From: Pseudomonas azadiae
GTDB lineage: Bacteria; Pseudomonadota; Gammaproteobacteria; Pseudomonadales; Pseudomonadaceae
Reading direction: 5' to 3'
Assembly: GCF_019145355.1 (NCBI RefSeq)
Contig: NZ_JAHSTY010000002.1
Location: 1,550,001 to 1,614,000, forward strand
Length of the DNA stretch: 64,000 bases
The first letter of the stretch is position 1. Each line of letters opens with the position of its first letter. The translations under genes and the position numbers were made by a program. Below, piece after piece: positions 44,114 to 54,884 of this stretch. The notes under the pieces were generated by a model. It was not told the origin of the DNA and searched no databases. It was given only the letters and a program-made list of their open reading frames with translations.

Positions 44114-45334
44114 TTACAGACGCTCCAGCAACAAACGCTTCAAGGTGTCCACCGGCAACGGCCGGCTGAACAGGTAGCCCTGAATCTGATCGCAGCCGGC
44201 CTCTTTCAGGAACGCCAACTGCGCCTGGGTTTCCACGCCTTCGGCCACCACTCGCAGCTTGAGGCTGTGGGCCAGTTCGATGATGGTGCGGGTGATCGCC
44301 GCATCCTGCGGGTTGGTGGTGACTTCGCGGATAAACGCGATATCGATTTTCAACGTATCGATGGGAAACCGGCGCAGGTACGCCAGGCTCGAATAGCCGG
44401 TGCCGAAGTCGTCAATGGAGATCTTCACGCCCATGGCGTGCAGGCGCTGCAGGCTGGCGATGGTGTGCTGGGTGTTTTCCATCAGCGAGCCTTCGGTCAA
44501 CTCGACCTCCAGCAAGTCGGGCGCCACGCCTGTTTGCGCGAGGATGCGGGCGATATCGGCAATCAGGTCGCCTTCGATCAGCTGATGGCCGGAGACGTTG
44601 ACCGACACTTCCACAGGGCCAATGTCACCGCTTTGCCATTCGGCAATCTGCTGGCAGACGGTGTCGATGACCCAACGCCCAACGGGCACGATCAAGCCCA
44701 GGCTTTCCAGTATCGGCACAAACATGGCCGGGGACACCGCGCCATAATTGGGCCGCTCCCAGCGCAGCAGTGCTTCCAGGGCGCAGATCCGGCCACTGGC
44801 AACCTCGACTTTGGGTTGGTAATGCACGCTGAATTCACTGCGCTCGACGGCTTGGCGCAGCGCGTTCTCCAGGTCCTGGCGAGCCAGGTCGTGCACGTTC
44901 ATACCGGTTTGCCGTGGCGTCAGGTCAGGCGTGTTGGCGGCCAGATCGCCGCGCGCCTTGAGCCGCAGCAGGTTACGCACGCGCAGCCATAGCTCGACCC
45001 GTTCCACCGGCTTGCTGATGAACTCCTCGGCGCCGGTTTCCAGCCCGCTCACGCGTGCGCTGGTTTCACTGAGCGCCGACAGCATGATGATCGGTATGCC
45101 CGCGGTGGCTTCATCGCCTTTGAGTCGGCTGGCCACTTCGTAGCCGTCCATGCCCGACATCATTACGTCCAGCAGGATCAGGTCCGGCGCCTGTTTCGCC
45201 ACGCTTTGCAGGGCTTCTTCACCGCTGCCGGCGCTCAGGGTCAGGTAGCCTTCGTGTTGCAGCAGCGCTTCCAGGAGCTTGCGCACCTGGGGGTCATCAT
45301 CAACGATCAACAACGTTGCGGGTTGGCTGGCCAT
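44114..45334 (-). CDS. Response regulator with EAL (cyclic-di-GMP phosphodiesterase) domain
   Basis: The 406-aa protein joins a receiver domain ([20 protein letters not shown], then [14 protein letters not shown] with the phospho-acceptor Asp and a Lys in ISKPVE) to an EAL domain starting near residue 150. The EAL domain keeps its signature ([10 protein letters not shown]), the metal-binding segment [10 protein letters not shown] and loop 6 [18 protein letters not shown] with the [10 protein letters not shown] strand and AEGVET, so it should hydrolyse c-di-GMP. No GGDEF is present. It is the last gene of a three-gene unit with a histidine kinase and a receiver, starting nine bases after the receiver gene. 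It likely lowers c-di-GMP on phosphorylation. Confidence 0.92.
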   Translation of the reverse strand: MASQPATLLIVDDDPQVRKLLEALLQHEGYLTLSAGSGEEALQSVAKQAPDLILLDVMMSGMDGYEVASRLKGDEATAGIPIIMLSALSETSARVSGLETGAEEFISKPVERVELWLRVRNLLRLKARGDLAANTPDLTPRQTGMNVHDLARQDLENALRQAVERSEFSVHYQPKVEVASGRICALEALLRWERPNYGAVSPAMFVPILESLGLIVPVGRWVIDTVCQQIAEWQSGDIGPVEVSVNVSGHQLIEGDLIADIARILAQTGVAPDLLEVELTEGSLMENTQHTIASLQRLHAMGVKISIDDFGTGYSSLAYLRRFPIDTLKIDIAFIREVTTNPQDAAITRTIIELAHSLKLRVVAEGVETQAQLAFLKEAGCDQIQGYLFSRPLPVDTLKRLLLERL

Positions 45335-45343
45335 GGAGCGGAC

Positions 45344-45708
45344 TCACGTGAGGGGTCTGTCGGGCTGCAGCAAGGTGTCGATCACCTGGTACAGCTCTTT
45401 GTAACGAAGCGGTTTGATGATGTAGGCGTCGCACCCGGCCAACCGGGTCTTTTCACGGTCTTCTTTCATCGCCATGGCCGTCAGGGCAATGACCGGGATG
45501 TGCGCGGTCAGCGGGTCCTGCTTGAGCAGTGCGGTGGCGGCCAGGCCATCCATGCCGGGCAGCTGGATATCCATGAGGATCAAGGCCGGTTGCTCTGCGC
45601 GGGCCAGGGTCAGGCCGGTCTCGGCATCGGCTGCCCACAACACCGTATGCCCGGCATTGACCAGCAACAAACGCGCCAGGCGCATGTTGGCCTCATTGTC
45701 TTCAACGA

Positions 45709-45724
<16 letters not shown>
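45344..45724 (-). CDS. Single-domain response regulator
   Basis: The 126-aa receiver domain starts MAEILIVEDNEANMRLARLL and contains LILMDIQLPGMDG (phospho-Asp) and AYIIKPLRY (conserved Lys). It has no output domain and resembles CheY/DivK-type or phosphorelay receivers. ATG 45724 lies inside the end of the kinase gene (16-bp overlap), so it is translationally coupled to it. It may act as phosphate sink or relay between the kinase and the receiver-EAL protein downstream. Confidence 0.92.
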
Positions 45725-47049
<1,325 letters not shown>

Positions 47050-47250
47050 CGCTTCGTCCTTCCATGAGGTTCAGACCCGCCATCGTCAACTGGCGATGGC
47101 GCAGAGCATGCTCACAGAAGATCACCTGGCGGCAACGAGGAGGAGATGAGGTCAGTGGACAATAGCAGACAAACGGTAAATTCGATGCTTTCTGTGTTTA
47201 ATCAACAAACTGGCCTGATGAATCGTTTCTTCTAGCGGAAAAAACCAGAG

Positions 47251-47262
47251 GCAAGCGCTTGC
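47251..47262. promoter_or_regulatory. LacI-type operator before the sugar ABC operon
   Basis: GCAAGCGCTTGC is a perfect 12-bp palindrome with the central CG and flanking pattern of LacI/PurR/RbsR operators. It lies 70 bp upstream of the transporter ATPase gene. The LacI-family gene four positions downstream (50825) is the obvious candidate to bind it. Confidence 0.75.
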
Positions 47263-47306
47263 GTAAGCAAATGTATCTGGACTAGAGTCGGCCCACTGAC
47301 CACAAA

Positions 47307-47314
47307 AATAATAA
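47307..47314 (+). promoter_or_regulatory. Hfq/Crc-type A-rich motif before the ABC ATPase gene
   Basis: AATAATAA matches AAYAAYAA and sits just before the ribosome-binding site AGGAG of the gene at 47331. This is the typical place for Crc-dependent translational repression of sugar-use genes. Confidence 0.6.
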
Positions 47315-47330
47315 TGCCAGGAGCTCATTC

Positions 47331-48863
47331 ATGAGCCTTGAACCCTTGCTTGAGATGCAGGGCATCAGCAAAACCTTCAACGGTTTGCGCGTGCTCAAGA
47401 ATGTCGGTCTGAAGGTCTACCCCGGCGAGATCCACGCCTTGATGGGAGAGAACGGCGCCGGCAAATCTACCCTGATGAAAATCCTTTCCGGCGCCTACCA
47501 AGCCGACTCCGGCGGTGACATCCGCATTGCCGGCGAACCTGTCGCCACTTTCGACCCTGCCACCGCCAAAGCCCTCGGCATCGCCGTGATCTACCAGGAA
47601 CTGAGCCTGTGCCCCAACCTGAGCGTGGCCGAGAATATCTACCTGGGCCGTGAACTGCGGCGCGGCTGGACCATCGACCGCAAAGGCATGGAAGCGGGGT
47701 GCATCGAAGTGCTGCAACGCCTTGGCGCGCAGTTCACCCCGGCGACGCGGGTCAGCAGCCTGTCGATCGCCGAGCGCCAACTGGTGGAAATCGCCCGCGC
47801 CCTGCATGCCCACGCCAAGGTCCTGGTGATGGACGAGCCGACCACGCCGTTGTCATCCCGCGAGACCGACCGCTTGTTCGCGCTGATCAAGCAGCTGCGC
47901 AGTCAAGGGCTGGCGATCATCTATATCAGCCACCGCATGGCCGAGATCTACGAGCTGGCGGACCGTGTCTCGGTGCTGCGCGACGGCCAGTACATCGGCG
48001 AACTGACCCGCGATGCGCTGTCGGCCGAAGTGCTGGTCAAGATGATGGTGGGTCGCGACCTGTCGGGTTTCTACAAGAAGGAACACGCCGCGTATAACCC
48101 GGGCAACGTGGTGATGCGCGTGCGCGACATGGCCGATGGCAAGCGCGTGCGCAACTGCAGTTTCGACCTGCACGCCGGCGAAGTGCTGGGCATTGCCGGC
48201 CTGGTCGGGGCAGGGCGCACCGAGCTGGCGCGGCTGATCTTCGCCGCCGACCCGCGCACCTCGGGCACCCTGGAGGTGGTCGGCAAGACCGTCACCCAAC
48301 TGCGCACCCCGGCGGATGCGATTCGCGCAGGCGTCGTGTACCTCACCGAAGACCGCAAGGCCCAGGGCCTGTTCCTGGACATGAGCGTGGCGGACAACAT
48401 CAATGTCTGCGCCTGTGTGCCCGATGCGCATGCCGGCGGTGTGCTGGATCGCGGTCACGCGGCGCAACGCGCCAATGCTGCGATCAAGTCACTGTCGATC
48501 CGCGTGGCGTCGGGCAAGGTCAATGTCGGCGCACTGTCCGGTGGCAACCAGCAGAAGGTGTTGTTGGCCCGGCTGCTGGAGGTCAAGCCCCATGTGCTGA
48601 TCCTCGACGAGCCCACGCGCGGCGTGGACATCGGTTCCAAGTCCGAGATCTACCGCATCATCAATCAATTGGCCCAGGCCGGTGTCGGCATTGTGGTGAT
48701 CTCCAGCGAGTTGCCGGAAATCATCGGCACCTGCGACCGCGTGCTGATCATGCGCGAAGGCCAGCTGGTCGCAGAAGTCGGCGGCGCGTCAGGCCACGCT
48801 ATTTCCCAGGAACGCATTATTGACCTCGCCACCGGTGGCGATCAGGTGGTTGCCCATGGCTGA
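47331..48863 (+). CDS. Sugar ABC transporter ATPase (RbsA/XylG class, double ABC domain)
   Basis: The 510-aa protein has two fused ABC domains. The first has a full Walker A ([12 protein letters not shown]), a signature ([17 protein letters not shown]) and Walker B ([12 protein letters not shown]). The second has the degenerate [14 protein letters not shown] typical of the class, with [15 protein letters not shown] and [20 protein letters not shown]. It powers import of a monosaccharide, probably a pentose, with the permease and binding protein encoded next. Its stop overlaps the permease start (ATGGCTGA). The exact sugar is not given by sequence; automatic naming as ribose transporter should be treated with caution because a xylulokinase, not a ribokinase, closes the operon. 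Confidence 0.93.
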   Translation: MSLEPLLEMQGISKTFNGLRVLKNVGLKVYPGEIHALMGENGAGKSTLMKILSGAYQADSGGDIRIAGEPVATFDPATAKALGIAVIYQELSLCPNLSVAENIYLGRELRRGWTIDRKGMEAGCIEVLQRLGAQFTPATRVSSLSIAERQLVEIARALHAHAKVLVMDEPTTPLSSRETDRLFALIKQLRSQGLAIIYISHRMAEIYELADRVSVLRDGQYIGELTRDALSAEVLVKMMVGRDLSGFYKKEHAAYNPGNVVMRVRDMADGKRVRNCSFDLHAGEVLGIAGLVGAGRTELARLIFAADPRTSGTLEVVGKTVTQLRTPADAIRAGVVYLTEDRKAQGLFLDMSVADNINVCACVPDAHAGGVLDRGHAAQRANAAIKSLSIRVASGKVNVGALSGGNQQKVLLARLLEVKPHVLILDEPTRGVDIGSKSEIYRIINQLAQAGVGIVVISSELPEIIGTCDRVLIMREGQLVAEVGGASGHAISQERIIDLATGGDQVVAHG

Positions 48864-49833
48864 GTTGAATGTAGCAACAATCGGTAAGGCAGAGCGCGCG
48901 CGCGAATTGATGCGCACGGTCGGCATGCTGCCGGTGCTGATCCTGCTGGTGGTGGGCTTCGCCCTGGCCAGCGAGAATTTCCTGACGATGCAGAACCTGT
49001 CGATCATCACCCAGCAGGCGTCGGTGAACGTGGTGCTGGCGGCGGGGATGACCTTTGTGATCCTCACGGCGGGCATCGACCTGTCGGTGGGGGCGATCCT
49101 TGCCGCGTCGGCGGTGGTCGCGTTGCAGGCCTCGATGTCGCCGCAGTTCGGCATGTTCGGGATTGCCGCCGGTATCGGCTTCGGGCTGTTGCTGGGGCTG
49201 GTCAACGGAGGCTTGATTGCGTTCATGCGCTTGCCGCCGTTTATCGTCACGCTCGGTGCGCTGACGGCCATGCGCGGTCTGGCGCGCCTGCTGGCGGACG
49301 ACAAGACCGTATTCAACCCCGAGCTGCCGTTCGCCTTTATCGGCAATGACTCGATCCTCGGCGTGCCATGGCTGGTGGTGATCGCCGTGGCGGTGGTTGC
49401 GCTGTCGTGGTTCATCCTGCGCCGCACGGTGATGGGCGTGCAGATCTATTCGGTGGGCGGCAACCCGGAAGCGGCGCGGTTGTCGGGGATCAAGGTGTGG
49501 AAGGTGCTGCTGTTCGTCTACGCCATGTCCGGCGCGTTGGCCGGGCTGGGCGCGGTGATGAGCGCTTCGCGCCTGTTCGCCGCCAACGGCCTGCAACTGG
49601 GGCAATCCTATGAACTGGATGCAATTGCCGCCGTGATCCTTGGCGGCACCAGCTTTACCGGCGGCGTCGGCACCATCGGCGGCACGCTGATCGGTGCGCT
49701 GATCATCGCGGTGCTGACCAATGGCCTGGTGCTGCTGGGGGTATCGGATATCTGGCAATACATCATCAAGGGCATCGTGATCATTGGCGCGGTGGCGCTG
49801 GATCGCTATCGCCAGTCCGGTGCGCGGACCTGA
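48856..49833 (+). CDS. Sugar ABC transporter permease (RbsC class)
   Basis: The 325-aa inner-membrane protein has about ten hydrophobic segments and the class motifs [20 protein letters not shown] and [20 protein letters not shown] near the end, plus the [20 protein letters not shown] coupling loop that touches the ATPase. It starts at ATG 48856 inside the end of the ATPase gene, with AGGTGG six bases before; the track-like longer frame upstream has no merit. It forms the channel for the same sugar as its neighbours. Confidence 0.93.
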   Translation: MAELNVATIGKAERARELMRTVGMLPVLILLVVGFALASENFLTMQNLSIITQQASVNVVLAAGMTFVILTAGIDLSVGAILAASAVVALQASMSPQFGMFGIAAGIGFGLLLGLVNGGLIAFMRLPPFIVTLGALTAMRGLARLLADDKTVFNPELPFAFIGNDSILGVPWLVVIAVAVVALSWFILRRTVMGVQIYSVGGNPEAARLSGIKVWKVLLFVYAMSGALAGLGAVMSASRLFAANGLQLGQSYELDAIAAVILGGTSFTGGVGTIGGTLIGALIIAVLTNGLVLLGVSDIWQYIIKGIVIIGAVALDRYRQSGART

Positions 49834-49842
49834 TTTCACTCC

Positions 49843-49850
49843 AATAACAA
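49843..49850 (+). promoter_or_regulatory. Hfq/Crc-type A-rich motif before the binding-protein gene
   Basis: AATAACAA matches AAYAAYAA and is 17 bases upstream of ATG 49868, next to the AAGAGAG ribosome-binding site. It is a second such site within one operon. Confidence 0.5.
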
Positions 49851-49867
49851 TCACAAGAGAGACCCGC

Positions 49868-50800
49868 ATGAACGTCAAACGCATTTTTCCCGTTATGGCC
49901 CTGGCTGCCTTGATGTCCCAGGCCGTCGAGGCGCGCGAGCTCAAGGCCCTCGGTATCAGCATGGGCTCGCTGGGCAACCCGTATTTCGTGACCCTGGCCG
50001 ACGGCGCCACGGCCCGGGCCAAAGCGTTGAACCCCAGCGTCAAGGTCACCTCGGTATCGGCCGACTATGACTTGAGCAAGCAATTCTCGCAGATCGACAA
50101 CTTCATCTCGTCCAAGGTCGACCTGATCCTGATCAACGCGGTCGACCCGTCCGCCATGGCGTCGGCGATCAAGAAAGCCCGTGACGCCGGCATTGTGGTG
50201 GTTGCGGTGGATGTGGACGCCAAGGGCGTGAACGCCACGGTGCAGACCGACAACGTCGAAGCCGGCAAGCTGGCCTGCCAGTACCTGGTCGATAAGCTGT
50301 CGGGCAAGGGCAATGTGATTATCCAGAACGGCCCGCAGGTCACCGCCGTGACCGACCGCGTCAAGGGCTGCAAGTCGGCATTGGCCGCGGCGCCGGACAT
50401 CAAGGTGCTGTCCGATGACCAGGACGCCAAGGGCTCGCGTGAAGGCGGCTTGAATGCAATGCAGGGTTACCTTACGCGCTTCCCGAAAATCGACGGCCTG
50501 TTCGCGATCAACGACCCGCAAGCCATCGGTAGCGACCTGGCGGCCAAGCAGCTCAAGCGCAGCGGTATCATCATCACGTCGGTGGACGGCGCGCCGGACA
50601 TCGAGAATGCGCTCAAGACCGACACGCAGATCCAGGCCTCCGCCAGCCAGGACCCTTGGGCCATGGCGCAGACCGCCGTGAATGTCGGCAATGACATTCT
50701 CAACGACAAGGCGCCGGCCGAAGCGGTGACCCTGCTCACGCCAAAACTGATCACCCGCGACAACGTCGGCACGTACAGCGGCTGGTCGAGTAAACGTTGA
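49868..50800 (+). CDS. Periplasmic sugar-binding protein (RbsB class)
   Basis: The 310-aa protein has a signal peptide (MNVKRIFPVMALAALMSQAV, cleaved near EARE) and a two-lobe periplasmic-binding fold of the RbsB/LacI superfamily: LGISMGSLGNPYFVTLADGA near the start, QIDNFISSKVDLILINAVDP and IDGLFAINDPQAIGSDLAA later. It captures the transported sugar and hands it to the permease. It is the third gene of the operon. An exact Hfq/Crc motif precedes its ribosome-binding site. The ligand is unknown; a pentose or pentulose is likely from the kinase downstream. Confidence 0.93.
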   Translation: MNVKRIFPVMALAALMSQAVEARELKALGISMGSLGNPYFVTLADGATARAKALNPSVKVTSVSADYDLSKQFSQIDNFISSKVDLILINAVDPSAMASAIKKARDAGIVVVAVDVDAKGVNATVQTDNVEAGKLACQYLVDKLSGKGNVIIQNGPQVTAVTDRVKGCKSALAAAPDIKVLSDDQDAKGSREGGLNAMQGYLTRFPKIDGLFAINDPQAIGSDLAAKQLKRSGIIITSVDGAPDIENALKTDTQIQASASQDPWAMAQTAVNVGNDILNDKAPAEAVTLLTPKLITRDNVGTYSGWSSKR

Positions 50801-50824
50801 TCACGCGATAAGAGGAGCCGCGCC

Positions 50825-51817
50825 GTGGTGACCATGGATGACGTCGCAAGCAGGGCGGGGGTGTCGACGTCGACGGTGTCCCATGTGTTGAACGGCACCC
50901 GCAAGGTCAGCCCGGCGACGGTGCAGGCGGTGCAGCAGGCGATCCATGCGTTGGGCTACATCCCCAACACCCTGGCGCGCTCGCTGGCGCGGTCGAGCAC
51001 CAGCACGATTGGCGTGGCGATCTCGGCGCTGTCCAACCATTACTTCAGCGAAACCGTGCACGCGATCGAAACCGAGTGCGCCAAGCACGGCTACATGATG
51101 TTGTTTGTCGACACCCATGACGACCCGGAGCAGGAGCTGCGGGTGGTCACGGCGCTGCATCATCGGCGGGTCGACGGGATTGTGCTGGCGCCCTCGAATG
51201 GCTCCAAGGCCTTGGAATACCTGCGGGCCAACGAGATTCCAGCGGTGCTGGTGGACCGCATGATGAGCGAGGCGTTTGACCAGGTCGGGGTGGAAAACAC
51301 ACAGCCCACCCAGGCGCTGGTTGAACACCTGATCGCCCATGGCCACCGCCGGATCGGCTTTATCGCCGGACGCGAGGGGTTCAGTACCACGGATGAGCGA
51401 GTGGCCGGGTATCGCGCCGCGTTGCAGGCGGCGGGGCTGGCGTTTGATCCGCATTTGCTGGTCAATGGCGGTTCCAACACTGAGCCGGCGCGCGAGGCCA
51501 CGGTGCAGTTGCTGGGTTTGGCCGCGCCGCCCACTGCGATCATGGCCGGCAACAACTTGATGACGCTAGGCGCCATGCATGCCTTGCGTGACGCTCACAT
51601 CGCCGTACCGGGGCAGGTGGCACTGGTCGGTTTTGACGATTTCGACTGGGCGGACTTTTTCGAGCCGCGCCTGACCCTGATCGCCCAACCGGTCAAGGCG
51701 CTCGGCGCGCGTGCTGTCGGCCTGTTGTTGCAACGCATGGCTTGCCCCACGGCTGCGCCCCAAAGCGTGCGCCTGGCACCGAGCCTGCAACTGCGTCATT
51801 CCTGTGGCTGTCATTGA
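50825..51817 (+). CDS. LacI-family repressor of the sugar operon
   Basis: The 330-aa protein has the LacI helix-turn-helix at the N-terminus (TMDDVASRAGVSTSTVSHVL, then NGTRKVSPAT) with the hinge IPNTLARSLARSSTSTIG, and a sugar-binding core with the typical VDGIVLAPSN, HRRIGFIAGREG and DDFDWADFF elements. GTG 50825 follows GAGGAG by seven bases; an ATG two codons later is an alternative. It probably represses the operon in which it sits by binding the palindrome at 47251-47262, and is released by the transported sugar or its phosphate. Confidence 0.92.
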   Translation: MVTMDDVASRAGVSTSTVSHVLNGTRKVSPATVQAVQQAIHALGYIPNTLARSLARSSTSTIGVAISALSNHYFSETVHAIETECAKHGYMMLFVDTHDDPEQELRVVTALHHRRVDGIVLAPSNGSKALEYLRANEIPAVLVDRMMSEAFDQVGVENTQPTQALVEHLIAHGHRRIGFIAGREGFSTTDERVAGYRAALQAAGLAFDPHLLVNGGSNTEPAREATVQLLGLAAPPTAIMAGNNLMTLGAMHALRDAHIAVPGQVALVGFDDFDWADFFEPRLTLIAQPVKALGARAVGLLLQRMACPTAAPQSVRLAPSLQLRHSCGCH

Positions 51818-51834
51818 TTTTTGGAAAAGTGCGT

Positions 51835-53295
51835 ATGAACACTCCTGTTTCCCTCGGCATCGACCTCGGCACCTCGGAACTCAAGGCTATCCTCATGGAC
51901 CTTGACGGCCGGGTGCTGGCTCGCACTGGCGTGCGCTTGAGTGTGTCGCGGCGCCACAGCGGCTGGTCCGAGCAGGCGCCGGAAGACTGGTGGCAGGCGT
52001 GCGTGCAGGCGCTTGCGCAACTGCGCGGGCATGTGGCGTTCGCCCGTGTGGCCTGTATCGGGCTGTCCGGGCAGATGCACGGTGCGGTGCTGTTGGGCGC
52101 CGACAACCGCGTGTTGTACCCGGCGATCCTGTGGGACGACTCGCGCGCTGTCGTCGAGGCCGAGCAACTGGGCGCCGAATTTTCCGGGGTCACCGGCAGC
52201 CTGCCCATGGCGGGGCTGACGGCGCCGAAACTGCTGTGGCTGCAGGCCCATGAGCCCGAGGTGTTCCAGGCGATTGACTGCGTGTTGTCACCCAAGGATT
52301 ACCTGCGCCTGCGCCTGAGTGGCGAGCGTATCAGCGACATGTCCGATGCCGCGGGTACGTTGTGGCTGGACGTGGCGCGCCGTGAGTGGTTTGGCCCGAT
52401 GCTGCGCGCCACCGGCCTCACGCCGGAGCAGATGCCCCGGTTGGTGGAAGGCGGAACCGCGAGTGCTTGTGTGACTGCGTCCGACCTGGGGCTGTCGACG
52501 GACGTGGTGATCGCGGGCGGCGGTGGCGATAACCCGGTAGCAGCCGTCGGGATCGGTGCGATCAAGGCCGGCGACGGCTTCATAACGTTGGGCACCAGCG
52601 CGGCCATCGTCGCCATTACCGATCACGCCGCCGGCAATCCGGCCAGCGCCGTGCACAGCTTTTGCCACGCATTGCCCAACCGCTGGTACACCATGGGCGC
52701 CATGCTGGCTGGCGCCAGTTGCCTGCGCTGGGTCACGCGGCTGACCAGCCAGCCGGACGAGCAGACGCTGCTGAACCAAGTGCAAGCGCAGTTGCCGATC
52801 GCGCTGCCAGTGCCCTTGGAAACACCGTTGTTCTTGCCGTACCTCGCCGGTGAGCGCACCCCCCATAACGACCCGTTGCTGCGCGGCGGTTTCATGAACC
52901 TGGGTCATGACTGCACCCCGGCGATGCTTGGGTATGCGGTGATGGAAGGGGTGGGTTTTGGTTTGCTGGATGCCTTGCATGCGGTGCAGTCGGCCGGCGC
53001 CGACGTCAGTGCTTGTGCACTGGTGGGCGGCGGAGCACGCAGCGCGTATTGGGCGCAGTTGTTGGCCAATATCCTGCAGCGGGAGATTTTTACGCTGCAA
53101 GGCAGTGAGTTGAGCGCATGCATTGGCGCGGCGAAGCTGGGGTTTTTGGCGATCGGGCAAGGGGATGGGTTGTTACAGGAGGGGATGCCGGTGAAGGCGC
53201 GGTATTTGCCGGATGTAGCTCAACAGTCAGTGCTGCAAGCGCGTTATCGCAAGTTCCGAGGGTTACTGGTAGCGGCCAAGACGCTGCACGCATAG
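51835..53295 (+). CDS. xylB: Xylulokinase (FGGY family carbohydrate kinase)
   Basis: The 486-aa kinase shows the FGGY/XylB landmarks: SLGIDLGTSELKAILMDLDG (phosphate-binding 1), GLSGQMHGAVLLG, ILWDDSRAVVEAEQL, GGGGDNPVAAVGIGAI, LGTSAAIVAIT, YLAGERTPHNDP, and CALVGGGARSAYWAQLLANI. It phosphorylates D-xylulose (or a close pentulose) to the 5-phosphate for the pentose phosphate pathway. It follows the LacI gene by 17 bp and ends the operon. No isomerase or polyol dehydrogenase gene is nearby, so the imported substrate is either a pentulose or needs an enzyme encoded elsewhere. Confidence 0.9.
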   Translation: MNTPVSLGIDLGTSELKAILMDLDGRVLARTGVRLSVSRRHSGWSEQAPEDWWQACVQALAQLRGHVAFARVACIGLSGQMHGAVLLGADNRVLYPAILWDDSRAVVEAEQLGAEFSGVTGSLPMAGLTAPKLLWLQAHEPEVFQAIDCVLSPKDYLRLRLSGERISDMSDAAGTLWLDVARREWFGPMLRATGLTPEQMPRLVEGGTASACVTASDLGLSTDVVIAGGGGDNPVAAVGIGAIKAGDGFITLGTSAAIVAITDHAAGNPASAVHSFCHALPNRWYTMGAMLAGASCLRWVTRLTSQPDEQTLLNQVQAQLPIALPVPLETPLFLPYLAGERTPHNDPLLRGGFMNLGHDCTPAMLGYAVMEGVGFGLLDALHAVQSAGADVSACALVGGGARSAYWAQLLANILQREIFTLQGSELSACIGAAKLGFLAIGQGDGLLQEGMPVKARYLPDVAQQSVLQARYRKFRGLLVAAKTLHA

Positions 53296-53308
53296 GCACA
53301 ACAGGTCT

Positions 53309-53403
53309 AACTGTGGGAGCTGGCTTGCCTGCGATAGCGGTGGGTCAGCAATACAAGTATCCACTGGCAGATCGCAGTCGCAGGCAAGCCAGCTCCCACA
53401 GTT
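53309..53403. repeat. REPIN of the GTGGGAGCTGGCTTGCC type
   Basis: AACTGTGGGAGCTGGCTTGC at the left is mirrored by GCAAGCCAGCTCCCACAGTT at the right, with further pairing TGCGA/TCGCA inside and a loop of about 45 bases. It separates xylB from the convergent Lrp gene. Confidence 0.92.
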
Positions 53404-53419
53404 GAACTGCTGCGCTCAT

Positions 53420-53869
53420 CTAACGTTGCTCATCCGCCAACGGTGGCAAGCGCCGTTTCACCGGGGTTTTCTTGACGATGGCGGTATTGGTCTCGGCGTA
53501 CGCGTTGATGCGGTCCAGCAGGCTGTCCAGATGATCCATGGTGCGCACATGCAGGCGCGCGATGAAGCAGTCCTCACCCGTGACTTTGTCGCATTCGGTG
53601 AATTCGGGGATCGCCTGGATCTGGCGTTCAACCTCCTGCAGTTTGCCGGGCAGGGGGCGGATGCGCACGATGGCTTGCAGCAGGTAGCCGAAATGCCTGG
53701 GGTCGATGTCGACGGTGTAGTGGGTCAGCACGCCGCGCTCCTCAAGACGCCGCAGGCGTTCGCCGACGCTGGGGGAGGACAGCCCGGTGATACCCGCCAG
53801 GGCCTTGAGCGACAGGCGCGAGTCGTCCATCAAGGCGGCGATCAGTTGCTGGTCGATGGTGTCGATCAT
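53420..53869 (-). CDS. Lrp/AsnC-family transcriptional regulator
   Basis: The 149-aa protein has an N-terminal helix-turn-helix (LKALAGITGLSSPSVGERLR) and a C-terminal RAM ligand domain (GYLLQAIVRIRPLPGKLQEV, then the FTECDKVTGEDCFIARLHV strand). Such regulators sense amino acids. It is divergent from an EamA-family exporter gene 109 bp away, a common arrangement in which the Lrp protein controls the exporter. A GGTTTAAACC palindrome immediately precedes its start. The ligand is unknown. Confidence 0.92.
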   Translation of the reverse strand: MIDTIDQQLIAALMDDSRLSLKALAGITGLSSPSVGERLRRLEERGVLTHYTVDIDPRHFGYLLQAIVRIRPLPGKLQEVERQIQAIPEFTECDKVTGEDCFIARLHVRTMDHLDSLLDRINAYAETNTAIVKKTPVKRRLPPLADEQR

Positions 53870-53978
53870 GGTTTAAACCTAATAAGTAAAGGTGATTAAG
53901 GGTTTTTGCCTTTTTTAGTCGCTGGAGCCGCTGCCCAGCAGATTGCCATACTTGAGCCTCACTTGAGGAGCCTCAAAC

Positions 53979-54884
53979 ATGGATACATCCATCCGTCGCG
54001 GTTCGTGGGAAATGGTCGCCGCCATGCTGATTTCGGGCACTATCGGCTGGTTTGTGCTGGTGTCCGGCGTGTCGGTGATCGAGGTGGTGTTCTGGCGCTG
54101 CGTCATCGGCGGCCTGACCTTACTGCTGGTATGCGCCTGGCTGGGTTATCTGCGCGGGGATCTGCTCAGTTGGGCCAGGCTCGGCCTGGCCATGCTCAGT
54201 GGCGTGGCGATTGTCGGCAACTGGTTGCTGTTGTTTGAATCCTATTCCCACGCGTCAATCGCCATCAGTACGGCGGTGTACAACGTGCAACCGTTCATGT
54301 TGGTGATGCTGGCGGCGGTGTTTCTCAACGAAAAAATCACCCTGCAGAAACTCGCGTGGCTGGGCGTGGCGTTTCTCGGCATGCTGGCGATCGTCAGCGC
54401 CCATGGCGAACAGCAAACGGGGGGAGGGAATTATCTGGCGGGTATCGCGCTGGCGTTGGGGGCAGCGTTTTTGTACGCCGTGGCGGCGTTGATCATCAAG
54501 CGCTTGAAACAGGTGCCGCCGCATTTGATGGCGTTGATTCAGGTGATCACCGGTGCGTTGCTACTGGCGCCGCTGGTGCCCTGGGACAGCCTGCCGGCGC
54601 CCGGTAATGCCTGGGCGGCATTGGCGACCCTCGGCGTGGTGCATACCGGATTGATGTACGTATTGTTGTACGGGGCGATCCAGAAACTGCCGACGGCGAT
54701 CACCGGCGCGCTGTCGTTTATCTATCCGATTGCGGCGATCCTGGTGGATTGGATTGCGTTCGGGCATCGCCTGGGCTGGCTGCAATGGCTGGGCGTAGCG
54801 GCGATTCTGCTGGCGGCGGCAGGGTTGCAGCGGGGCTGGAAATGGCCCCGCTCCCACAGCGTCAGTGCGTTCCCTGAAAGATGA
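53979..54884 (+). CDS. EamA-family (drug/metabolite) transporter
   Basis: The 301-aa inner-membrane protein has ten hydrophobic segments arranged as two EamA repeats of five, for example AMLISGTIGWFVLVSGVSVI at the start and IAGIALALGAAFLYAVAALI-like text near the middle. The family exports amino acids or other metabolites. A GAGGAG site precedes ATG 53979. It is divergent from an Lrp-family gene, which supports amino-acid export under Lrp control. Its last 23 bp overlap the end of the convergent rlhA gene, an unusual tight arrangement, and the overlap leaves no space for a terminator between them. Confidence 0.9.
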   Translation: MDTSIRRGSWEMVAAMLISGTIGWFVLVSGVSVIEVVFWRCVIGGLTLLLVCAWLGYLRGDLLSWARLGLAMLSGVAIVGNWLLLFESYSHASIAISTAVYNVQPFMLVMLAAVFLNEKITLQKLAWLGVAFLGMLAIVSAHGEQQTGGGNYLAGIALALGAAFLYAVAALIIKRLKQVPPHLMALIQVITGALLLAPLVPWDSLPAPGNAWAALATLGVVHTGLMYVLLYGAIQKLPTAITGALSFIYPIAAILVDWIAFGHRLGWLQWLGVAAILLAAAGLQRGWKWPRSHSVSAFPER

